Shown here: positions 1 to 7,850 of the stretch, in pieces
Position numbering within the stretch: position 1 is the first letter of the stretch
Layout: every line of letters begins with the position of its first letter
NCBI GenBank assembly: GCA_963678095.2
Contig: OY782746.1
Coordinates: 1,984,001 to 2,048,000, forward strand
Direction: 5' to 3'
DNA length: 64,000 nucleotides
Source of the DNA: G963678095 sp963678095
Lineage (GTDB): Bacteria; Bacillota; Negativicutes; Selenomonadales; Selenomonadaceae
Program-made: the position numbers and the translations under genes
The notes under the pieces: model-generated
Databases searched by the model: none
Seen by the model: only the letters and a program-made list of their open reading frames with translations
Told to the model about the DNA's origin: nothing

Positions 1-1
1 A

Positions 2-133
2 GTTCCCACAGACGAAGTTTTGTGGGAGATGCTCGACAGCCGGGATGCTGTTGACAAGGATAAGCAGGGCATGAGCGCCAGGATTTTAAGTCGTATCGGT
101 GAACGCTTTAAAAACATAAAGAAAAACGGATAG
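2..133 (+). CDS. C-terminal end of an unidentified protein
   Basis: An open frame enters from the left edge and stops at TAG 131-133, giving the last 43 residues of a protein. The tail is charged and helical (Met-Ser-Ala-Arg-Ile-Leu then a Lys-rich end). No motif allows a name. It is followed by a hairpin terminator, so it is the last gene of its operon. The reading frame is supported only by absence of stops and by the terminator position. Confidence 0.5.
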   Translation, partial: VPTDEVLWEMLDSRDAVDKDKQGMSARILSRIGERFKNIKKNG

Positions 134-182
134 CTCCGTGTAATTTTCTGGAGATATTTGTCTTCACTTAGAATGGGTAAAT

Positions 183-216
183 AAAAATCACGCGGCCGAA
201 GGCTGCGTGATTTTAT
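183..216. terminator. bidirectional terminator
   Basis: A strong stem (AAAATCACGC...GCGTGATTTT with a GAA loop) lies between two convergent genes. It has A-rich and T-rich flanks, so it can serve both the left partial gene and the hemerythrin gene. Confidence 0.8.
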
Positions 217-245
217 GTAGTCGAATATAGTTTTGTCAGGTGTGA

Positions 246-632
246 TTAGGCAATTAATTTATCTGCTTTCACGATATGTCCAGCCAGCCAGTCGAGAACA
301 AAATCGAGAATTTCAATCAGGTATTGATTTTGGGAATTATCGATTTTTCCCAGGTCAATAGCATCCATTTTGGCGAGAAATTCATTGTGGGCTGCTTTTT
401 GTGACAAGAAGCGGCGGTAATTGATTCGCTGCATATAGTCCTCTTCTGTCTTAAAATGATAACGGGTATAGTTTTGCAGCTCGCTGATAATGGCAACAAT
501 ACTGTCATATTTATCCGGGATCAGGTCATTTTTTAACAGGTCATATATTCGATTGGCAATACTGAATAATTCTTTGTGTTGTTCATCAATAGGGGCAATG
601 CCGGTGCAGTAATCATCTTTCCATTGGATCAT
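246..632 (-). CDS. bacteriohemerythrin
   Basis: A 128-residue single-domain hemerythrin. The non-heme di-iron ligands fit the family: IDEQHKELF near residue 16-24, YHFKTEEDYM near 58-67, HNEF near 82, and the terminal H-x4-D of GHIVKADK. Trp4 is typical of the N-terminal arm. The length is usual for bacteriohemerythrins, which bind O2 reversibly in the cytoplasm and are common in microaerophiles and anaerobes. It is monocistronic, with GGAGG upstream of ATG. A second, broken hemerythrin C-terminus lies at about 4.0 kb. Confidence 0.93.
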   Translation of the reverse strand: MIQWKDDYCTGIAPIDEQHKELFSIANRIYDLLKNDLIPDKYDSIVAIISELQNYTRYHFKTEEDYMQRINYRRFLSQKAAHNEFLAKMDAIDLGKIDNSQNQYLIEILDFVLDWLAGHIVKADKLIA

Positions 633-792
633 AAAAGTTCCTCCCTAGAATATCTATAATAAAGTCATATATGTGTTGAAAGTTATTTTACCACAAACAA
701 AAGATATTTACAAATAATAATTATTGTTTTGCGGTAAATTTTGAAATAAGCGAAGCGGGTTCACTCTGACCGTACCAAAAGGGGCTGTTGTA

Positions 793-1302
793 TTGAATTA
801 TAAAAATGAAAACAGGATCTGGGTAAAGGCCGCCTTTTTTCTTGCGGTGGCGGTTATCCTGCAGAGCCTGCGCCTGGTGTTGCCGATGCCGGGACCGGTC
901 AATATGTTTGTGATAGGATCCTTAGTCAATATGACCTTACTGGTTGCGATGGGCTGTACTAAGGATTTACGGCTGGTGGTTATTGGCCTTTTGTTGCCGG
1001 CATTTGCCTTTATGGAAGGAGCGCTGCCGCTTGTGCCGCTGATTCCGGTTGTAGGGCTGGGGAATGCGTTGTTTATGTGTTGGGCAAAATATTTTGGGAG
1101 GAGCCCGCTTATCTGGCTGGCTCCGCTGGTAAAAGCATTGTTTTTATGGGCTGGGACCTGGCTGGTAATCTTTGGCGGCGGGAGTTCGGCAGCAGCTGCG
1201 GGACCGCTGTTATTTATGATGAGCTGGCCGCAGTTTGTCACGGGGCTGGCGGGGATTTTTCTGGCCCGGATCTTGCTGCGGCGCATCCCGGGACAACAGT
1301 GA
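793..1302 (+). CDS. ECF transporter S-component-like membrane protein
   Basis: A 169-residue, very hydrophobic protein with about five membrane segments (residues ~12-30, 38-56, 60-83, 104-127, 140-160). Size and segment pattern match substrate-binding S components of energy-coupling factor transporters, but I cannot read a substrate. The start is TTG 793, with AAAAGGGG about 10 bases upstream; an ATG in the same frame lies further in (codon 5 is AAT-AAA-rich), so the start is moderately certain. It stands alone and would share an EcfAA'T module coded elsewhere. Family assignment is inference from topology. Confidence 0.6.
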   Translation: MNYKNENRIWVKAAFFLAVAVILQSLRLVLPMPGPVNMFVIGSLVNMTLLVAMGCTKDLRLVVIGLLLPAFAFMEGALPLVPLIPVVGLGNALFMCWAKYFGRSPLIWLAPLVKALFLWAGTWLVIFGGGSSAAAAGPLLFMMSWPQFVTGLAGIFLARILLRRIPGQQ

Positions 1303-1313
1303 AAAGATGATAT

Positions 1314-1350
1314 TAAAAAATCCGGCATGAAATTTTCATGCCGGATTTTG
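1314..1350. terminator. bidirectional terminator
   Basis: A perfect stem AAATCCGGCATGAAA / TTTCATGCCGGATTT between convergent genes, flanked by an A run on the left and a T run on the right. It serves the S component on plus and the cold-shock gene on minus. Confidence 0.85.
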
Positions 1351-1356
1351 CATTTC

Positions 1357-1569
1357 TTAGAGAGCCTGAACGTTTACTGCTCTGCTTCTGCTTGGGTTTT
1401 TGCTGTCAGCTTCTACATCAAAAGTGACTTCCTGGCCTTCGTTGAGGGTTTTGAAGCCATCGGAAACGATTGCTGAAAAATGTACGAATACATCTTCGCC
1501 ACCATCGGCATTGGAAATAAAACCAAATCCTTTATCTGCATTAAACCATTTTACTGTACCTTTGTTCAT
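1357..1569 (-). CDS. cold-shock protein (CspA family)
   Basis: A 70-residue CSD protein. The RNP1 motif KGFGFIS and RNP2 motif DVFVHFSAI are intact, and the start MNKGTVKWFN is canonical. These proteins bind single-stranded nucleic acid and act as RNA chaperones in the cytoplasm. AGGAGGT sits about 8 bases before ATG. The length equals the family norm. The gene is monocistronic, with a terminator of the upstream lysR-type gene separating the two. Confidence 0.96.
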   Translation of the reverse strand: MNKGTVKWFNADKGFGFISNADGGEDVFVHFSAIVSDGFKTLNEGQEVTFDVEADSKNPSRSRAVNVQAL

Positions 1570-1612
1570 CGTAGGTACCTCCTGAAAAAATATTATATAT
1601 TCTCTGTACAGA

Positions 1613-1674
1613 CAAAAAGCTCACATGTTTTTGTAAATCATCGTGCCATCAATGACTTACAAAAACATGTGAGC
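1613..1674 (-). terminator. terminator of the LysR gene
   Basis: Perfect 18-base arms (1619-1636 and 1657-1674) around a 20-base loop. Read on the minus strand the stem is followed by TTTTTG, so it ends the LysR transcript before the cold-shock gene. Confidence 0.8.
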
Positions 1675-1761
1675 TCAATCGGTACAACCTGAATACCGCT
1701 TTATGATACCATGTATTTTACTGAGAGTCAAGTGTGCTTTTCAAGGGAGCTCAGCTGCGGA

Positions 1762-2685
1762 TTACGGCCGTTTGGGCTTGATATAGGGGGCCGTCGCAAT
1801 GGCATTTTGGTCGGTAAAGGTATCAATCACAAACTGCTGGAATTTCCGGGTTGCCGGCGACAGGTATTTGTTGGTATTCCAGGCGAGGCCGATCGCGCGT
1901 GAGCATACAGGTTTTGATACCGGAATAAACACCAGGTCCAGATTTTCGAGCCCGGGAATTTTGGGAATCAGGGCTACGCCGAGATTTGCGGCAACAAGAC
2001 TGGCCACCGTCATGATTTCATCGCCCTCAAAGGTTATTTTGGGGCGAATGGAGGCGGTTTCAAAGAACTGATCTGATAAAAGGCGCAGTCCATACAGCGG
2101 TTTAAAGGTAATGAACGGTTCCTCGGCGATTTCCTCCAGACGCAGTGTGCGGCGACTTGCCAGCGGGTGGGAGGTCGGAAGGATAATGAAGAGCTCCTCC
2201 GAATACAAGGAGACCCAGCCCAGTGTATCGGTGGTCATCAGCGTTGAGCACAGGCACAGGTCTATGGCCCCTTCTACCAATTGCTCGGTCAGGCGGGCGG
2301 AATTTTTTTGGTTGAGCTTGAACTGGATTTTTGGATATTGATTTTTGAAGTTGCTCAGCAACATCGGGATTAGATAGGTGCCGAGTGAATGCAAGAAGGA
2401 GAGGTGAACAACGCCCTGGTCAGGAGCGGCCAGATCTGCGAGGGCCTGTTTGCCATTTTCGATTGCCTGCAGTGCTCGCTCTGTATGAGTAAGAAAAGCG
2501 GAGCCATAGGCAGTTAGTTGGATTTTTTTCCCAATGCGATTAAAGAGGGGGACCCCAAGTTCTTTTTCCAGCTTGCTGATAGAACGGCTCAGGGCAGGCT
2601 GAGATAAAGATACGCTTTCAGCGGCTTGGGTGAAGTGATTGATATGGGCGAGGGCGCGGAAGTACTCAAGCTGATTTAATTCCAT
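1762..2685 (-). CDS. LysR-family transcriptional regulator
   Basis: About 307 residues from the chosen start. The N-terminus is a winged helix-turn-helix (LNQLEYFRALAHINHFTQAA, then SLSQPALSRSISKLEKELG) and the rest is a LysR substrate-binding domain with the usual GxxDLCL and FxPVS-type strands. A longer frame begins at 2721, but AAGGAG lies 8 bases before the ATG at 2685, which gives the standard LysR start MELNQLEYF. It resembles the GltC/YbbH-type branch by sequence feel only; target and effector are unknown. No divergent partner gene is adjacent: a short peptide gene follows on the opposite strand after about 250 bases. Confidence 0.9.
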   Translation of the reverse strand: MELNQLEYFRALAHINHFTQAAESVSLSQPALSRSISKLEKELGVPLFNRIGKKIQLTAYGSAFLTHTERALQAIENGKQALADLAAPDQGVVHLSFLHSLGTYLIPMLLSNFKNQYPKIQFKLNQKNSARLTEQLVEGAIDLCLCSTLMTTDTLGWVSLYSEELFIILPTSHPLASRRTLRLEEIAEEPFITFKPLYGLRLLSDQFFETASIRPKITFEGDEIMTVASLVAANLGVALIPKIPGLENLDLVFIPVSKPVCSRAIGLAWNTNKYLSPATRKFQQFVIDTFTDQNAIATAPYIKPKRP

Positions 2686-2938
2686 GGTGATAACTCCTTG
2701 TGATATGATGATGAAATTCATGTATCAAATTCATGCACGGCATAAATGATATAAGATTATTATAAGATAAAAAACTAAAAATTTCTATATTTTTAAAATA
2801 AAGGATTTAATAGAACAAATTTCCTAGAATGTAAAAGTTTTTTCATATTTTTAGGTAAATGGTCTTAACTTTTTACGGGAAATGACGATATAATATTGAC
2901 ACAAGGATTGTGGTGGTTACAGACAAGGAGGGATTCAA

Positions 2939-3121
2939 ATGATTGCGAGAATCGCACGTATCACTAGGGCTTCGGCAGTTGGTCGTTATGATTTGTATCA
3001 GCCGGGGGCCTGGGAACAAAAAACATATGGGCAGGAAAATAAGGGGAAAGCGGAATCGTTCCAGTCCGTTTTGCAAAATACCCTTGCCAAAACGCAGGCA
3101 CTTGGAAATGGAAATAAGTAG
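2939..3121 (+). CDS. small hypothetical protein (60 aa)
   Basis: A 60-residue basic N-terminus followed by a Gln-rich polar tail (FQSVLQNTLAKTQ). Support for expression is good: AAGGAGG 6-7 bases before ATG and TATAAT at 2889-2894. I recognise no domain. It lies directly upstream of tadA, which has its own promoter overlapping the end of this gene. Confidence 0.55.
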   Translation: MIARIARITRASAVGRYDLYQPGAWEQKTYGQENKGKAESFQSVLQNTLAKTQALGNGNK

Positions 3122-3140
3122 AGTTTTGTCTGAAGTGACT

Positions 3141-3169
3141 TTGACGAAGCTGAAAAAATACGGTATAAT
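3141..3169 (+). promoter_or_regulatory. sigma-70-type promoter of tadA
   Basis: TTGACG (3141-3146), a 17-base spacer and TATAAT (3164-3169), 32 bases before the tadA start. Confidence 0.75.
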
Positions 3170-3201
3170 GCTGGCAAAACCTTAGGGAGTGTGTACCGGA
3201 A

Positions 3202-3669
3202 ATGATCGATCAGGATGAGGTCTACATGAAGCTGGCTTTGGCTGAGGCCGAGAAAGCATTTGTTTTGGGAGAGATACCAATTGGTGCTGTTTTAGTAGAC
3301 GGACAGGGAGAAGTTATTACTGCCGGACACAATAGGCGTGAAAGCTGGCACGATGCCACGGCTCATGCAGAATTGATTGTGATACAGGCAGCCTGCCGCA
3401 AACTAAAAAAATGGCGGCTGAGCGGGTTGACGCTTTATGTGACCATTGAACCGTGTCCGATGTGCGCCGGGGCTCTGATTATGAGCCGGATTGACCGGGT
3501 CGTCTATGGCAGCCCGGATTATAAGGCTGGTGCCGCAGAATCACTGTTCAACGTAGTCGATAACAAGGCACTCAATCATCAGCTGAAAGTACGAGCCGGA
3601 GTACTGGAGGATCAGTGCACGGAAATTATGAAGCGGTTTTTTGCTCAGTGTCGCAGCAAAGCGAATTAG
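3202..3669 (+). CDS. tadA: tRNA-specific adenosine deaminase
   Basis: A 155-residue zinc deaminase that converts A34 to inosine in tRNA-Arg(ACG). Catalytic HAE (in ATAHAELIVIQ) and PCPMCAGA are present, supplying the zinc ligands His, Cys, Cys and the proton-shuttle Glu. Length and the C-terminal helix are normal. The start ATG follows GGGAGTG with suitable spacing. A hairpin plus T run at about 3671-3710 ends the gene, and the next gene is tRNA-Ser. Nothing unusual is seen. Confidence 0.96.
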   Translation: MIDQDEVYMKLALAEAEKAFVLGEIPIGAVLVDGQGEVITAGHNRRESWHDATAHAELIVIQAACRKLKKWRLSGLTLYVTIEPCPMCAGALIMSRIDRVVYGSPDYKAGAAESLFNVVDNKALNHQLKVRAGVLEDQCTEIMKRFFAQCRSKAN

Positions 3670-3670
3670 C

Positions 3671-3710
3671 AGAATCCACTGGAACAAGAAACAGGGATTC
3701 TTTGTGTTTT
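3671..3710 (+). terminator. terminator of tadA
   Basis: AGAATCC and GGATTCT form a stem, followed by a T-rich stretch. Confidence 0.6.
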
Positions 3711-3715
3711 TTTGT

Positions 3716-3744
3716 TTTACATTTGTAAAAAGCTGTGATATAAT
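3716..3744 (+). promoter_or_regulatory. promoter of tRNA-Ser
   Basis: TTTACA (3716-3721), a 17-base spacer and TATAAT (3739-3744), 25 bases upstream of the tRNA 5' end. Confidence 0.75.
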
Positions 3745-3769
3745 ACTTTATGTTCTGTAAAGAACATTT

Positions 3770-3857
3770 GGAGAGGTGTCCGAGTGGTCGAAGGTGCTTG
3801 ACTCGAAATCAAGTGTTCCGCAAGGGACCGTGGGTTCGAATCCCACCCTCTCTGCCA
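3770..3857 (+). tRNA. tRNA-Ser (CGA)
   Basis: An 88-base class II tRNA with encoded CCA. The anticodon loop reads CTCGAAA (anticodon CGA), the long variable arm TGTTCCGCAAGGGACC is typical of serine tRNAs, and the T arm contains GGTTCGAATCC. The acceptor stem closes with a G-U wobble at its first pair. The 3' half from 3801 on is repeated exactly at 9687, marking the tRNA as an integration site. Confidence 0.97.
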
Positions 3858-3912
3858 GTAGTAAATTTAAGGCTTCGCGTGGCTTGCGCGGGGCCTTTTT
3901 TATTGTCTGAAA
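3801..3912 (+). repeat. left attachment repeat in tRNA-Ser
   Basis: 112 bases identical to 9687-9798, running from the anticodon loop through CCA and the tRNA terminator (GGCTTCGCG stem, 3871-3902, then a T run). This is the classic structure left by a tyrosine integrase that inserts into a tRNA 3' end. It extends a further 6 bases with a single mismatch. Confidence 0.9.
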
Positions 3913-3930
3913 ATAGGTCGAAATAGTGAA

Positions 3931-3951
3931 TTTGACCCCATTTTGACCCCA
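3931..3951 (+). repeat. paired GACCCCA repeat inside the left island end
   Basis: Two copies of TTTGACCCCA in tandem, 19 bases inside the attachment repeat. The same 21 bases occur at 9539-9559, inside the right end. I infer arm-type binding sites of the lost integrase. Confidence 0.5.
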
Positions 3952-3962
3952 ATTGATTATCG

Positions 3963-4226
3963 GTGAGACGAATTTATCAGAAAATGCCATTGTCCTTGTT
4001 CGGGCTGGTTTTAAAGATAAGCTATGCAGATTTAGGGCGTCATAAAAAAATTCATTTATATTTGTTGCGAAAGATTGTGCGCTTGCGTAATGAATACCGG
4101 GATGAAAAGCTGAAGCCGTCGGCATTTTTTTCCTTAATTCTGGATGACCTTATTGTCGGGCATTTAGTTAAAGAGGATCGGCTGTTTTTTCCTTATTTAG
4201 AAAGGTTAAAATATAAAATCAAATAA
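3963..4226 (+). pseudogene. hemerythrin C-terminal remnant
   Basis: An 87-codon frame starting at GTG. Residues ~28-80 resemble the second half of a hemerythrin: RHKKIHLYLLRKI, then KPSAFFSLILDD, then GHLVKEDRLFFPYL with a His and an Asp/Glu pattern like helix D of the family. The first two helices with the other iron ligands are missing and there is no good ribosome site. The gene starts just inside the attachment repeat, so it was probably cut when the island formed. It cannot bind a di-iron centre as it stands. Confidence 0.5.
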
Positions 4227-4265
4227 TAAGCGAGCCTTCAAAAACGAAGGCTCGCTTATTATTTG
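4222..4265. terminator. bidirectional terminator
   Basis: A perfect long stem (AATAATAAGCGAGCCTTC with its complement) around a short AAAAAC loop, between the hemerythrin remnant and the convergent PAS-GGDEF gene. Confidence 0.85.
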
Positions 4266-4300
4266 ATTAGGAGGCAGTTAATATAGGCATTTGTTGATTT

Positions 4301-5236
4301 TTAGGAAATACTTATTCCTGTAGGGCTTTCTTTACAAACCGACCATTGCTTTTCTAAGCGTTTGGTTATTTCACCGTATGTTTCATTGTTTTCAACAATT
4401 GTTCCATAAATGCTTACCTGAATGGGAATATCTTCCCATTCAGGTACGGTGGTATGATCTAAGGCTGTTTTTAATTTTGTTGCCCAATTTAATAGAGTAG
4501 GTTTTTTGTTTGTGTTTATGAAAACGATAAAGGAGCCCCCATACCATCTCGCAACAAAACTTCCACTGTCGATTTCAAGAGTTTCCAAGAGGGTTTTTGA
4601 TACGATCTTTAATAATAAATTTCCCAGGGTTAATCCACCATAGCCGTTGAAATCCGCAAGACTGCGAACGTCGACAATTAGAAGGCTTAATGACAATTCT
4701 TTAGAGGTATTTAATGAATCAGCTATTAACTTTTTGATTTTTTGTTCCATGTATTGTTTATTGGGAATATTAGTGAGAGGATCAATATATGCCGTTTGCA
4801 CTAAGCCGTGAACGACTGAGTTTTGTAAGGCTTTTGATGGATCTTGTTTGCGTTTAAAAATTTCTAAAATACCTATCATATGATTATCCGCATCATTTAA
4901 TGGGATGCAGCGGATATCTACAGGAACGACATAACCGTTTTTATTGTGAACAGAAGCCTGGGATACATATACACTATGTGATTTAAATGTTTTTTTTAGG
5001 GGACAATTTATAGTGGAACAAAGTGGCCCGCATTCATCGAAATGTAACAAAGAATTTTCTTTGCATTTTTTTCCGATCATAGAGTTATAATCATAGCCGG
5101 TAATTTCCTGCGCTGGGTTATTCCAATATAAAATGGTGCCTTCCTTATCAACAATATAAGCTGCTTCAAATAAGTTTTTTGCTAATCCTATATAGGTGCC
5201 TACGGTTGTTCCTAAAAATCTTGACGGTATTTCCAT
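4301..5236 (-). CDS. PAS domain protein with degenerate GGDEF domain
   Basis: 311 residues. Residues ~15-130 are a PAS domain (AYIVDKEGTILYWNN) that contains a small cysteine cluster, CGPLCSTINCPL, found in PAS domains of similar sensory proteins. Residues ~150-300 have the GGDEF fold (DPLTNIPNK at its start), but the signature reads WYGGSFIVF: the two catalytic acidic residues of GG(D/E)EF are replaced. A diguanylate cyclase needs these, so this copy is probably inactive and may bind GTP or c-di-GMP or act through dimerisation. It lies 51 bases downstream of the EAL-HDOD gene on the same strand, so the two likely form one operon. Confidence 0.85.
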   Translation of the reverse strand: MEIPSRFLGTTVGTYIGLAKNLFEAAYIVDKEGTILYWNNPAQEITGYDYNSMIGKKCKENSLLHFDECGPLCSTINCPLKKTFKSHSVYVSQASVHNKNGYVVPVDIRCIPLNDADNHMIGILEIFKRKQDPSKALQNSVVHGLVQTAYIDPLTNIPNKQYMEQKIKKLIADSLNTSKELSLSLLIVDVRSLADFNGYGGLTLGNLLLKIVSKTLLETLEIDSGSFVARWYGGSFIVFINTNKKPTLLNWATKLKTALDHTTVPEWEDIPIQVSIYGTIVENNETYGEITKRLEKQWSVCKESPTGISIS

Positions 5237-5287
5237 GAAGAATCCCCCTTTTGATCTTATTGAAATTTGTCTTTGGATTAGTAAGGT

Positions 5288-6514
5288 CTAGATAATGGAA
5301 GACAGAGCATTAGCAGTGCACCATAATTGAGCATTATAATGATTTGAAGCAATCCATTCTTCCGCGAGCTGTAGTTGGTTTGCTAAATTAGTTAGTTCTT
5401 CCCAACTCCCTTTTTCGCAGGCAATCGCCAGCTGTAGAACATTACTTATAACAGCATTGCCTTTTCCTAAGATGGCAGCTTTCACATTACGGTTTATTGG
5501 CAAAGAATCCAATATAATTTCTAATGGTTGATCTAAAAATGCATCCATTAATGAAAACATTCCCGCAAGAAAAAACTCATTAGGATTTTCAGCTTTCAAT
5601 AGTTTTGACATTAATTCACAAAATCTAGCTCGAACTAAAGCACAAACCAGAAGTTCTGTTGGTTTATTGACAATCATGCTGCTTAAAATAAATAAGGAAG
5701 ACCATTTATATAATTCTTCTTTGCCTAAAAGCGTCAATGCTTGACGAATTGAAGTGATTTTTGAATTGAATCCAAAAAAAGAGGAGTTAATAAAACGCAA
5801 AATCTTATAGGATAACGAAACATCATGCGACAATATGCACTCTAATCGATTAAAATTAATTTCGTCTTGCATTAATTCACGCATAAACTCAATGGAAGTT
5901 TGTTCCATAATATGCAAAGACCTATGATTTAATACTTCGGGCTTACTGAAAAAGTAACCCTGGAATAAATTATAGCCATCATGCAGAGCTTCCTTGAAAG
6001 CAGCATGTGTTTCTACTTTTTCTGCTAAAAATGAAATATCTGGACGTTTGAAATGTTTTATAAAATCACGACGTTCTTTGCGGTTTGTAGCTAAGAAATC
6101 AACTTTTAGATAATCGATAAAAGGAATAAGTTGTGCATTATTGGAATGAGAAGAAAAATCATCTAAAGCTAGATGAAATCCGGCCTCTTTTAGTTTTTGA
6201 CACTGCTGAATAACGTCTTTTGTCGGTAAGACGGTCTCGAGAATTTCAACCACAATAATTTGCTTAGGGAGACTGGTTATGAAGGGGGCCATTAATACAT
6301 CAGTAGGGAAATTAATAAAAGCGCGGCGCCCATTGGTTAATTTGTCGATACCTATATTAAACAAACTGTTCTCGATAACTTGTAGTGTAGCTTTATTGCC
6401 ATCGATGGCATTATAATTATCTTCGCCTAAAGCAGTGCGAAATAATAGTTCATACCCGAAGGCTTGTTGATTTTTTGAAAAAATAGGTTGTCGAGCAACG
6501 AACGTATATGGCAT
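5288..6514 (-). CDS. EAL-HDOD signalling protein (YuxH-like)
   Basis: 408 residues. The N-terminal half is an EAL-type domain (FVARQPIFSKNQQAFGYELLFR); the EAL triplet itself reads ELL, although ALDDF, LKVDF and AEKVE-like segments remain. Loss of the EAL triplet predicts c-di-GMP binding or no catalysis. The C-terminal half from about residue 200 is an HDOD domain (LECILSHDVSLSYKILRFINSS cut short here, SIRQALTLLG). This architecture is the YuxH/CdgJ family of motility and c-di-GMP signalling proteins. It is the first gene of a two-gene operon with the PAS/degenerate-GGDEF protein. GGTGG precedes the ATG. Confidence 0.88.
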   Translation of the reverse strand: MPYTFVARQPIFSKNQQAFGYELLFRTALGEDNYNAIDGNKATLQVIENSLFNIGIDKLTNGRRAFINFPTDVLMAPFITSLPKQIIVVEILETVLPTKDVIQQCQKLKEAGFHLALDDFSSHSNNAQLIPFIDYLKVDFLATNRKERRDFIKHFKRPDISFLAEKVETHAAFKEALHDGYNLFQGYFFSKPEVLNHRSLHIMEQTSIEFMRELMQDEINFNRLECILSHDVSLSYKILRFINSSFFGFNSKITSIRQALTLLGKEELYKWSSLFILSSMIVNKPTELLVCALVRARFCELMSKLLKAENPNEFFLAGMFSLMDAFLDQPLEIILDSLPINRNVKAAILGKGNAVISNVLQLAIACEKGSWEELTNLANQLQLAEEWIASNHYNAQLWCTANALSSII

Positions 6515-6675
6515 AAAATCACCACCTTATTTTGATTTTAAAATAGTCGTTTTCAACTTACTGGTTAATTTCGGCAAAATATAAAAATAACCTCTTTAGT
6601 ATTGAAAATTTAGAAAATTAATATTATACAAAATATTTCTACTGATATATAATATCGATATAGAAGGCGATTATT

Positions 6676-7625
6676 TTGAAATATCTATTGCAATCGCAAA
6701 AAGGGCAAGTAATGGCATTGTTTGCAGTAATTTTAGTTGTTTTAATAGGTAGTGTTGCTATTGTTTTACGGATGTTGCTGTTATGTATAAAATAAAGGCA
6801 TCATTGAAAAATGCAGCAGATGCATCTGCATTAGCTGCTGCACGAGAATTGCCAGATGTCGCCAAAGCAAATGATGTCGCCAAAACGGTCGCTGTTTTGA
6901 ATGGGCTTTCGCAAAATATGGTTACGATAGAAAGTCCTTATGAAAACGATGCCACTAAAATAAAAGTCACTTGTACGCAAAGATACTCCTTTAATTTTGC
7001 TAAAGTCTTGGGCGATGCAATTTCACCGATAGATATTTCAGCAAGTGCGGTTGTTAAAAAAGGAGTTAAAGCCTGGTCTGGGCAGGCTTTGCCATTTTTA
7101 AATTTAGGCTATGATTATACAAATTTACCGGTAAATAAGCAGTTTAAAATATGGACAAGTGTTGCGCCTGGAGATAAAGAACTTATTAGCGATTGGAGTT
7201 TTTCAAATAATTCTTTTGTCGTAGATTATAAGGATGGGGTTACTTTAAAAACAGGCTATGCTAATGGTTTAAAAGGTTTAGATGGCAGTACATTAAAAGA
7301 TGGGTTGGATATTATTCTAGCGGATGTTGGGACACAGGCGTATGTCATTAGTTTAAAAGCGGATATCATTCAGCAAGCAGTAGCCGGGCAAGCGGTTATT
7401 AAAATAGTGGGAGATAATAAGCTGAAGACATTAAAACAGCTCAAACAAGGCGACGTTATAGATCCAAGTCAATTGATTTTATTGGAGTGTATATATAATT
7501 CATGTGATTTAAGTAATCAACATAATATAGTATTGACGTACTCAGGGAATTCGTATGACATCATGAATGGCGTATTGCCTGGTGGTGGTGGCAGTGGGTC
7601 TGGAAAATCAAAATTAATTAAATAA
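6676..7625 (+). pseudogene. TadE/TadG-like pilus-assembly gene with frameshift
   Basis: Two frames join into one TadG-like protein. From TTG 6676 the first frame codes LQSQKGQVMALFAVILVVLIGSVAIV, the usual N-terminal membrane anchor. The second frame continues from about 6770 with DVAVMYKIKASLKNAADASA then LAAARELPD, the conserved NAADAAALAAA region that follows the anchor in this family. The change of frame falls at 6767-6770. The rest is an extracytoplasmic, Gly-rich-ended domain (to 7625). Either a single-base loss inactivated the gene or the base call is wrong. Without the anchor the downstream frame alone would not be exported. The total length of 950 bases is not a multiple of three. 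Confidence 0.7.
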
Positions 7626-7760
7626 TAGATAGAATAAGTAAATGAGAACATGCAAAAATGATACTTTTCAATCATATATTATAATCATGAACCGAAGCAG
7701 CTTTGCGAATATATCGCAAACCCTTGCAAAGGATCATAGGAACGTAGATAACTGCATAGA

Positions 7761-7794
7761 ATAGGCACAGGCGATTTTGCCTGTGCCTATTTTT
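7761..7794 (+). terminator. terminator preceded by structured leader
   Basis: Stem ATAGGCACAGGC / GCCTGTGCCTAT with loop GATTTT, then TTTTT. The ~100 bases in front (from about 7660) contain a second small stem (TTTGCG / CGCAAA) and conserved-looking purine-rich segments (GAACCGAAGCAGC, AAAGGATCATAGGAACG). That could be the end of the TadG-like transcript or an RNA switch before the DUF932 gene; I could not match it to a known riboswitch. Confidence 0.7.
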
Positions 7795-7850
7795 ATGCCC
7801 AAAAACAGGGAACCCTAAAATTCAGATAAAAGAAAATGGAGGAAAAGATC

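Noticed and set aside
798..1328. 176-codon minus-strand frame opposite the S component
   Set aside because: Mirror of a real, well-starting membrane protein gene; composition is unnatural (Pro/Ser-rich).
3748..4125. 125-codon frame on the minus strand across tRNA-Ser with the peptide ERVGFEPTV-
   Set aside because: It is the antisense translation of a serine tRNA, a well-known false protein; no ribosome site.
7640..7760. c-di-GMP (GEMM) riboswitch before the DUF932 gene
   Set aside because: GCAAACC and AAAGG blocks are suggestive, but the receptor and second helix of the GEMM consensus do not line up.
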